From Sphingomonas sp. IW22 (lineage in GTDB: Bacteria > Pseudomonadota > Alphaproteobacteria > Sphingomonadales > Sphingomonadaceae): a DNA stretch of 64,000 nucleotides. A program made the translations under genes and the position numbers. The stretch lies in the NCBI RefSeq assembly GCF_041321155.1, contig NZ_JBGGWB010000001.1, forward strand, positions 372,001-436,000. The letters are read 5' to 3'. Every line of letters starts with the position of its first letter. Position 1 is the first letter of the stretch. The notes under the pieces are model-generated. The model was not told the origin of the DNA. It was given only the letters and a program-made list of their open reading frames with translations, and made no database searches. Positions 49,709 to 56,080 of this stretch are shown here, piece by piece.

Positions 49709-50725
49709 TCAGAGCGCCAGCAGCGCGTCGTAAAGTTCGGTCGGGATCAGCACACCGTCGCGCGGGGTCTCACGCCGTGCGGCAAAACGGCGGGTGGAGG
49801 GCAGGCGCGCGCCCTGCCCCTCAATCCCGTCGAACAGCGCCTCTGCCCGCGCGATATGCGCGGCGGCGGCATCGCCCAGAAACCCTGCGGGGTCGATCGC
49901 GATCACCAGCTCCCCGCCATAGGGCGATGCCAGCGCGCCATCGTCATGCGCCAGCGACTCCGCACTGGTCAGGTCGCCGATCAGCGGCCCTGCGATCAGT
50001 TCGATCATCGCCGACAGCGCCGAACCCTTGTGCCCGCCAAAGGTCAGAAGCGCCCCTGCCAGCCCCACTTCGGGGTCGGTGGTCGCGTTGCCATCGGCGT
50101 CGATCGTCCAGCCTTTGGGAATAGCCTTGCCTGCGCGGCGATGCAGTTCGATCTCCCCCCGCGCGACCGCGCTGGTGGCAAAATCGAAGACAAACGGGTC
50201 GCGGTCCGGTCGCGGCCAGCCGAACGCAATCGGGTTGGTCCCGAACAAGGGCTTTCGCCCACCCGCCGGCGCGACCCAGGCGTGGCTGGGGGTGCAGGCG
50301 ATGGCGACCAGTCCCTGCGCGGTCAGCGCCTCGATCTCTGGCCACAGCGCGGCGAAATGGACGCAGTGATTGATGGCCAGTGCCGCAATCCCGTTCGCCC
50401 GCGCCTTTTCAACCAGCAGCGGCGCACCGATCTGAAACGCGCGTTGTGCAAAGCCGCCATCGGCGTCGACGCGCACAATCGCCGCGGCGGCGGGCGTGAT
50501 GCGCGGGTCGGCGTCGGGCTTCACCTTGCCCGATTTCAGCGTGTGGACGCAGTTGGTCAGGCGGTAGACCCCGTGGGAGGCGCAGCGATCACGCTCTCCC
50601 GCGACAATCGTCTCGACCACTGCATCGACGTGATCGGCGCGCAGGCCGTGGCGCGACAGCGTATCGCTGGCTAATTCCCGCACTTCTCCCAGCGTCAGCC
50701 GTACACCCTGTTCGGTCCGCTCCAC
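49709..50725 (-). CDS. Ldh-family (malate/lactate-type) NAD(P) oxidoreductase
   Basis: A 338-residue member of the Ldh_2 family, which includes ureidoglycolate and sulfolactate dehydrogenases and delta1-pyrroline-2-carboxylate/piperideine-2-carboxylate reductases. Landmarks are SHGVYRL, the catalytic His in INHCVHFAALWPEIE, FGTNPIAFGWPR and the nucleotide loop GGHKGSALSAMIELI. In this locus a cyclic-imine reductase role is the most attractive reading. GTG 50725 is preferred: AGGAG (50731-50735) is five bases upstream, whereas GTG 50731 overlaps that site. Confidence 0.82.
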   Translation of the reverse strand: MERTEQGVRLTLGEVRELASDTLSRHGLRADHVDAVVETIVAGERDRCASHGVYRLTNCVHTLKSGKVKPDADPRITPAAAAIVRVDADGGFAQRAFQIGAPLLVEKARANGIAALAINHCVHFAALWPEIEALTAQGLVAIACTPSHAWVAPAGGRKPLFGTNPIAFGWPRPDRDPFVFDFATSAVARGEIELHRRAGKAIPKGWTIDADGNATTDPEVGLAGALLTFGGHKGSALSAMIELIAGPLIGDLTSAESLAHDDGALASPYGGELVIAIDPAGFLGDAAAAHIARAEALFDGIEGQGARLPSTRRFAARRETPRDGVLIPTELYDALLAL

Positions 50726-50762
50726 AACCACTCCTGTTTTCCACTTGATCGCCAGTCTTTAT

Positions 50763-50775
50763 CGTATACCGTATC
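50763..50775. promoter_or_regulatory. GTATAC-type operator between Ldh-like and DUF885 genes
   Basis: CGTATACCGTATC, in the divergent intergenic region. ATACCGTATCTG (50766-50777) is identical to the site at 37817-37828, and TATACCGTAT matches the reverse strand of the site at 47239-47251. On the minus strand TTGCCC (50789-50784), 15 bases and TATACG form a plausible promoter overlapped by the site. Confidence 0.6.
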
Positions 50776-50883
50776 TGAACGTCGGGCAAAAGGGGGCGTT
50801 ATGGTTGTGCCAGTCGCGCGACCGACGCACGGTCGCTCCTTATGCCCGCAACCATGACTCTTGCGATTTCGGAGAAGCCGCCG

Positions 50884-52662
50884 ATGTTTCGAAAGACCCT
50901 CTTCCTCACCGCGCTGCTTCTGGCGGGCACCGCATCCCCCGCGCTGGCCGGAGGACAGACACCGGCCGCGACGGCAGCCGCCCCGACCCCCGATCCCCGC
51001 CTGAAGGCGCTTTACGACGCGGAGTGGGCCTTTCGCGAAAAGGAATTCGCGCGCATCCCTGGATCGCAGGGCGGCGGCCCCACCGCCGACGATCATCTGC
51101 CCAGCGTGACGCCCCAGACATGGCAGCGCCGCTATGCCTATTGGTCGGACCTGTTGAAGCAGGTCGATGCCATTCCGGTCGACAGCCTGTCGAACGAGGA
51201 CCGCATGAACCACGCGGTCTTTCGCACCTGGTTGTGGCAGGAAACGAACAATATCAAATACAAGACATACGAGGCGCCGTTCAACTCGGACACGTTTTTC
51301 TGGACCGGCCTGAACCCGCGCACGCCCTTTTCACGGGCAGAGGACTATCAGCGTTATCTGGGTCGGATGCGTGACATTCCGCGCTATTTCGACGAGCAGA
51401 TCGCGAACATGCGTGCCGGCTTGAAGCGCGGTTATACGGTGCCGCGCGTCTCGATCGAAAACCGCGACAAGACCATTGAGCCCTTTACCGCGACCGATGC
51501 CGCCAACCCGTTCTACAAGGCGTTCGACCAGATGCCTGGCACGGTGCCAGACGCACAGAAACAGGCGATGCAGGCCGAAGCGCAGACGGTGATCCGCGAT
51601 CAGGTCGCGCCCGCTTATGCCAAGCTGCTGAAATTCATGCGCGAGGAATATATGCCCCGCGCGCGCAAGACGATCGACGCCTATTCACTGCCCGACGGTA
51701 AGGCATTCTATCAGGATCGCATTCGCGAATTCACGACGCTGGACCTGACCCCGCAGCAGATCCACGAAATCGGCCTGAAGGAAGTGGCCCGCATCGACGC
51801 CGACATGCGCGCGACGATGAAGGACGCAGGGTTCCAGGGCAGCTTCGAATCCTTCCTGAACTTCCTGCGGACCGACCCGCAATTCTATGCCAAGAAGCCC
51901 AAGGAATTGCTGTCGCTGTCGGCTTATGTCGTCAAGAAGATGGACGGCAAGCTGAAGGACAATTTCGAAACGCTGCCCCGTTACCGCTTTACCATCCTGC
52001 CGGTGCCGGATGAACTGGCGCCGATCTATACATCGGGTCGCGGCGGACTCGACAGCTGTTTGATGAATACATACGACCTGCCGTCGCGCCCGCTTTATGC
52101 CATCCCGGTACTGACGCTGCACGAATGCAACCCCGGCCACAGCTTTCAGGCCGCCGTCGCACTTGAGGCGCCGGCGCGGCCCCGTTTCCGGCAGCAGACC
52201 TATTTCTCCGGCTATGGCGAAGGATGGGGCCTGTATACCGAGTATCTGGGCAAGGAACTCGGCATCTATGAGGGGCCGTATGAGGAGTTCGGTCGGCAGA
52301 CGTTCGAAATGTGGCGCGCAGCCCGGCTGGTCGTCGACACCGGCATCCACACCATGGGTTGGACCCGCCAGCAGGCAATCGACTATTTCCTGAAGCACAC
52401 CGCGCTTGCCCCGCTGGACATCCGCAACGAAGTCGACCGCTACATCGCCTGGCCGGCACAGGCGCTGGCATACAAGCTGGGTGAATTGTCGATCCGTAAG
52501 ATGCGCGCAAAGGCAGAGGCCGAGCTGGGCGACCGTTTCGACCCGGCGCCGTTCCACAGCGCGATCCTGGACATGGGCTCGGTCCCGCTGCCCACCTTCG
52601 AAGACCAGATGGAGCGTTTCATCGCCCAGCAAAAGGCAGCGGGCAGTGCGACGGCGAACTAG
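50884..52662 (+). CDS. secreted DUF885 metallopeptidase-like protein
   Basis: A 592-residue protein with a Sec signal (FRKTLFLTALLLAGTASPALA) and one DUF885 domain. The motif LTLHECNPGHSFQ is the HExxxGH-like zinc site of this family and GYGEGWGLYTEYL supplies the further Glu residues, as in gluzincin carboxypeptidases. Relatives are probably periplasmic dipeptidyl or carboxypeptidases. ATG 50884 has GGAG eight bases upstream; an in-frame extension to 50842 adds only polar residues. Controlled from the adjacent GTATAC-type site (inference). Confidence 0.87.
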   Translation: MFRKTLFLTALLLAGTASPALAGGQTPAATAAAPTPDPRLKALYDAEWAFREKEFARIPGSQGGGPTADDHLPSVTPQTWQRRYAYWSDLLKQVDAIPVDSLSNEDRMNHAVFRTWLWQETNNIKYKTYEAPFNSDTFFWTGLNPRTPFSRAEDYQRYLGRMRDIPRYFDEQIANMRAGLKRGYTVPRVSIENRDKTIEPFTATDAANPFYKAFDQMPGTVPDAQKQAMQAEAQTVIRDQVAPAYAKLLKFMREEYMPRARKTIDAYSLPDGKAFYQDRIREFTTLDLTPQQIHEIGLKEVARIDADMRATMKDAGFQGSFESFLNFLRTDPQFYAKKPKELLSLSAYVVKKMDGKLKDNFETLPRYRFTILPVPDELAPIYTSGRGGLDSCLMNTYDLPSRPLYAIPVLTLHECNPGHSFQAAVALEAPARPRFRQQTYFSGYGEGWGLYTEYLGKELGIYEGPYEEFGRQTFEMWRAARLVVDTGIHTMGWTRQQAIDYFLKHTALAPLDIRNEVDRYIAWPAQALAYKLGELSIRKMRAKAEAELGDRFDPAPFHSAILDMGSVPLPTFEDQMERFIAQQKAAGSATAN

Positions 52663-53134
52663 CCTTGCCCTGATCTGCGCGGCGGCGGTGGCGGCGGCAA
52701 TGCCCGCCGCTGCCGCTCCGCCGGGAAGCGACGAAGGCGAAATCCGCGCGGTGATCGCGCGGATGGAGGCTGCATGGAACCGGGGTGATTTCCGCGGTTA
52801 CATGGACGGCTTTCTCAACCCCGATGTCGTCTTTGTCTCACGCGGGCGGTTCCAGTCGGACTGGCAGGGCACGCTGGACCATTATGTCCGCGACTATGGC
52901 GGCCGGCCCGAGCGTCGCGGGCGGCTGCACTTCTATGACATTCGCGTCGAAATGCTGGCGCCGGACGCCGCCCAGCTGATCAGCCGCTTTCACCTCGACC
53001 GGCCCGAACAGCCGCAATATGGCGTCAACACACGGTTGATGCGAAAGGTGAACGGGCGCTGGGTGATCGCACTCAATCACGTATCGGCGGTCGAAACGCC
53101 GGACCCGGCCGATCCGGTCCCGGCGCATCGTTAA
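52646..53134 (+). CDS. secreted SnoaL/NTF2-like protein
   Basis: A 162-residue protein with a signal peptide (RRRTSLALICAAAVAAAMPAAAA) and a DUF4440/NTF2-like cone fold (EIRAVIARMEAAWNRGDFRGY, DVVFVSRGRF, NGRWVIALNHVSAVE). The role is unknown; such domains are often small-molecule-binding or stabilising. The start GTG 52646 lies inside the end of the DUF885 gene (17-base overlap), indicating coupling. The longer open frame upstream is shadow of DUF885. Confidence 0.72.
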   Translation: MRRRTSLALICAAAVAAAMPAAAAPPGSDEGEIRAVIARMEAAWNRGDFRGYMDGFLNPDVVFVSRGRFQSDWQGTLDHYVRDYGGRPERRGRLHFYDIRVEMLAPDAAQLISRFHLDRPEQPQYGVNTRLMRKVNGRWVIALNHVSAVETPDPADPVPAHR

Positions 53135-53139
53135 GGCGG

Positions 53140-54276
53140 CTATCGCTTCTCCGACCGGGCCAGCAGGTCGACCAGTTCCTTGGTCCAGAACCGCGCCCAG
53201 GTATGGGTGCTGTGCCCGCGCGTGTCGGCCGATGACGGGATCAGGACATAGCGCGTCGTCTTCAGCTGCTTCATCGACTCCTCTGCCAGCCCCAGTTCCG
53301 GCGGGTTGATGAAATCGTCGGCGGAATTGATCCATGTCATCGGCGTCGTAATCCGCTCCAACCCGGCGGAGGGATCGTAATTGCGCGACGAATCCAGCTG
53401 ATACAGGAAATCATTGGCGTCGCGCGCGCCGATGTCACGGTCGAACCGTTCTCGCCAATAAGCGTCGGCGGCATCGCGCGTGGGATAATTTGCCTGCGCC
53501 CACCAGGGCGGGGTCCCGGCAATGACCGACAGGCTGGACGCAACCCGCAGGCCCATCAGCGGCTGATCGGTATAGTTGCCGCCGCGCCATGCCGGGTCGG
53601 CGCGAATGCCCTCCATCGCGCCCTTTCGCCATAACCGGTTGCGCCCGGCAATCGCCACCGCCTGACACGCCATCGGCATCATCGCCTGCGCGAAATCGGG
53701 GCGCTTCTGCCCCCAGACGAAGATGTGCATGCACCCCATCGACGTGCCGAAAATCAGCCGCAGGCGATCGACCTTCAACCCGTCGACCAGCATCCGCCGC
53801 TGCGCCTCGACCATGTCGTCATAGTCATAGCGCGGGAACGACATCCGCATCCCGTCGCTCGGCTTGGACGAGCCGCCATGGCCGATATTGTCGGGCAGGA
53901 TGATGAAGTAGCGGTTGGCGTCCAGCGGCTGGCCCGGCCCGTAAAGCTCGTTCGCGAAATGTGGCTGGAGGAACTGTGCACCGCTGCCGCCGGTGCCGTG
54001 CAGGATCATGACCGCATTGTCGACGCGCCCCTGTGCATCGCGATGCGGCTTTCCGATGGTGCGGTAGTGCATCCGCAACTGGGGCAGCACTTCGCCGCTG
54101 GCGAAGCGGAAATCGTTAATCACATGATCGCCCTGGCGCACAACCTTGTCGTCAAAGGGCGCGCGGGGCGGCGCGCCCGACGCAACAGGTTGCGTCCCCT
54201 GCTGCGCGGCAACCGGCGCGGCGGCCAACGCCGTTCCCAACAAAAGCGCACGCAACATATTCCCGATCAGCGCCAT
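53140..54276 (-). CDS. secreted alpha/beta hydrolase of the MetX-like family
   Basis: A 378-residue alpha/beta-hydrolase related to homoserine O-acetyltransferases, but with a signal peptide (MLRALLLGTALAAAPVAAQQ), so an exported esterase or amidase rather than a biosynthetic enzyme. The nucleophile is in FGTSMGCMH, the acid in NSADDFINPPE and the His in TRGHSTHTW. The oxyanion region reads ILHGTGGSGAQF. It is divergent from the S10 carboxypeptidase with a GTATAC-type site between. Deacylation of the glycopeptide substrate is one possibility. Confidence 0.82.
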   Translation of the reverse strand: MALIGNMLRALLLGTALAAAPVAAQQGTQPVASGAPPRAPFDDKVVRQGDHVINDFRFASGEVLPQLRMHYRTIGKPHRDAQGRVDNAVMILHGTGGSGAQFLQPHFANELYGPGQPLDANRYFIILPDNIGHGGSSKPSDGMRMSFPRYDYDDMVEAQRRMLVDGLKVDRLRLIFGTSMGCMHIFVWGQKRPDFAQAMMPMACQAVAIAGRNRLWRKGAMEGIRADPAWRGGNYTDQPLMGLRVASSLSVIAGTPPWWAQANYPTRDAADAYWRERFDRDIGARDANDFLYQLDSSRNYDPSAGLERITTPMTWINSADDFINPPELGLAEESMKQLKTTRYVLIPSSADTRGHSTHTWARFWTKELVDLLARSEKR

Positions 54277-54317
54277 GCTGTCCCCCCGTCAAAACGGCAC
54301 ATTTACTCGCCCAGATA

Positions 54318-54336
54318 TTCGTATACGATGTACGAA
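54318..54336. promoter_or_regulatory. GTATAC-type operator between alpha/beta hydrolase and S10 peptidase
   Basis: TTCGTATACGATGTACGAA, with perfect 6-bp arms TTCGTA/TACGAA and the core GTATACGATGTAC. It shares TTCGTATACG with the site at 47237-47246 and lies 28 bases before the S10 start on one side and 42 bases from the hydrolase start on the other. Confidence 0.6.
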
Positions 54337-54363
54337 CATGCTGGGATAGTAAAGGGAACACCC

Positions 54364-55920
54364 ATGAGGTTCACGCAAAACGTCGCATGCTGCTCAATCG
54401 CCATCGCCGCTGCCATGATGCCCATCGGCAATGCCGCCCACGCTCGTCAGGACAAAGGCGACGCAGCGGAGGCCGCACATCCGGACCGGGCGGAGGCACC
54501 GGTCGAGGAGCAGGCGAGCCCCAGCAAGGGCAGCGTGACCGTCGCCGGGCAACGGATCGACTATACGGCCACGCCGGGCACCGTGACCATTCGCGACGAT
54601 GCGGGCGATCCCCGGGCAAGCATGTTTTATGTCGCCTATACCGCCGCCAATCCGCGCGGCGCACCGCGGCCGGTGACGTTCGTGTTCAACGGCGGACCCG
54701 GATCGTCCAGCATGTGGCTGCATATCGGCTCGTTCGGGCCGGTGCGTGTTGACACCCCGACCGCCAGCACTGCCGCCCCGGCCCCGTTCGCGATCGGTCC
54801 CAATCCGCAGAGCCTGATCGACAAGACCGATCTGGTGTTCATGGACGCGATCGGCACCGGGCTGTCCCGGCCGCTGGGCAAGGCAAAGGGCAAGGATTTC
54901 TGGGGGGTGGATCAGGACATCGACGCCTTTGCCAGCGCGATCCAGCGGTACCTGACGATCAACAATCGCTGGAACGACCCGAAATTCCTGCTGGGCGAGA
55001 GTTATGGCACGCTGCGCGCCGCCGGTCTGGTCCACACGCTGCAGGAACGCGGTACGCAGATGAACGGCGTGATCCTGCTGTCATCGATCCTGAACTATGG
55101 CATCCGCAATCCCGGATTCGATCAGATCAGCGTAACTTATCTGCCCAGCTATGCGGCAACGGCCTGGTATCACAACCGCCTGCCCAACCGCCCTGCCAGC
55201 CTTGAGCCGTTCCTGACCGAAGTACGCGAATTCGCGCGCGGGCCTTATCTGGCGGCGCTGGCAAAGGGGGATGACCTGCCCAACGCCGAACGCGACGCCA
55301 TGGCGGATCGGCTGGCGGCCTATACGGGGATCGGGCGCGATTACTGGATCCGCGCCGCCCTTCGCCTGGACCTGGGTCGTTTCCGCAAGGAGTTGATGCG
55401 CGATACCGGGCAGACCGTCGGTCGACTGGATTCGCGCTTTGTCGGTGCCGATCTGGACGCAGCCGGCGAAGCGCCCGAATTCGACGCGGCGGACACCGCC
55501 ATTTCCGGCGCCTATGTCGGCGCGATCAATCGCTATCTGTTCGGAACGCTGGGGTACAAGACCGACCTGACCTATCGCCCCAATTTCTACAAGGAAATCT
55601 CCCCCGCCTGGGATCAGCGGCACAAGGCGCCGGGCGGTGGCAACCGGCCAATGGCGGCGGCGGATACGGCGATGGATCTGGCCCGCGCGATGCGAACCAA
55701 TCCGCATCTAAAGGTTCTGTCGCTGAACGGATATTACGACATGGCCACGCCCTTTTTCGGCGCGGAATACGACCTGAAGCACATGCAACTGCCGCCGGCG
55801 CTGCGCCCGAACCTGAGCTTCAAATATTATGAGTCGGGCCACATGATCTACATCCACCCGGAATCCATGACCGCATTGAGGCGCGATCTAGCCGACTGGT
55901 ATGACAGCACGGCACGCTGA
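54364..55920 (+). CDS. secreted S10-type serine carboxypeptidase
   Basis: A 518-residue peptidase of the serine carboxypeptidase family with a signal peptide (CCSIAIAAAMMPIGNAAHA). The oxyanion motif FNGGPGSSSMWLHIG, nucleophile Ser213 in LLGESYGTLRAA, the Asp in LNGYYDMATPF and His in YYESGHMIYIH are all present. It trims residues from peptide C-termini in the periplasm. AAGGGA lies nine bases before the ATG. It is followed by a TonB receptor with its own GTATAC-type promoter. Confidence 0.9.
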   Translation: MRFTQNVACCSIAIAAAMMPIGNAAHARQDKGDAAEAAHPDRAEAPVEEQASPSKGSVTVAGQRIDYTATPGTVTIRDDAGDPRASMFYVAYTAANPRGAPRPVTFVFNGGPGSSSMWLHIGSFGPVRVDTPTASTAAPAPFAIGPNPQSLIDKTDLVFMDAIGTGLSRPLGKAKGKDFWGVDQDIDAFASAIQRYLTINNRWNDPKFLLGESYGTLRAAGLVHTLQERGTQMNGVILLSSILNYGIRNPGFDQISVTYLPSYAATAWYHNRLPNRPASLEPFLTEVREFARGPYLAALAKGDDLPNAERDAMADRLAAYTGIGRDYWIRAALRLDLGRFRKELMRDTGQTVGRLDSRFVGADLDAAGEAPEFDAADTAISGAYVGAINRYLFGTLGYKTDLTYRPNFYKEISPAWDQRHKAPGGGNRPMAAADTAMDLARAMRTNPHLKVLSLNGYYDMATPFFGAEYDLKHMQLPPALRPNLSFKYYESGHMIYIHPESMTALRRDLADWYDSTAR

Positions 55921-55954
55921 TGCGTGCGTGTGCATCGCAAACATGACAATATAG

Positions 55955-56015
55955 TTGCAAGTATACGATATCCGGTATACCTTTCATGAGCGATCGGGCT
56001 TTCGGCCCGGTCGCT
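55955..56015 (+). promoter_or_regulatory. promoter, double GTATAC-type site and leader hairpin of the third TonB receptor
   Basis: TTGCAA (55955-55960), 15 bases, TATACC (55976-55981). Two GTATAC half-sites (55961-55966 and 55975-55980) flank GATATCCG, so the region between the -35 and the -10 box is filled by operator sequence. A leader hairpin follows (AGCGATCGGGC/GCCCGGTCGCT, 55989-56015, one G-T pair). The leader is about 95 bases long, as for the receptor at 37964. Confidence 0.6.
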
Positions 56016-56080
56016 GCTGAAGACCCGAAAAGGGCGCGGCACCCGCAGGAGGTGAACCTACGCTACCGAAAGGGGAACTC

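Noticed and set aside
53725..54363. In-frame N-terminal extension of the S10 peptidase
   Set aside because: It is antisense to the alpha/beta hydrolase and would bury the signal peptide that begins at 54364.
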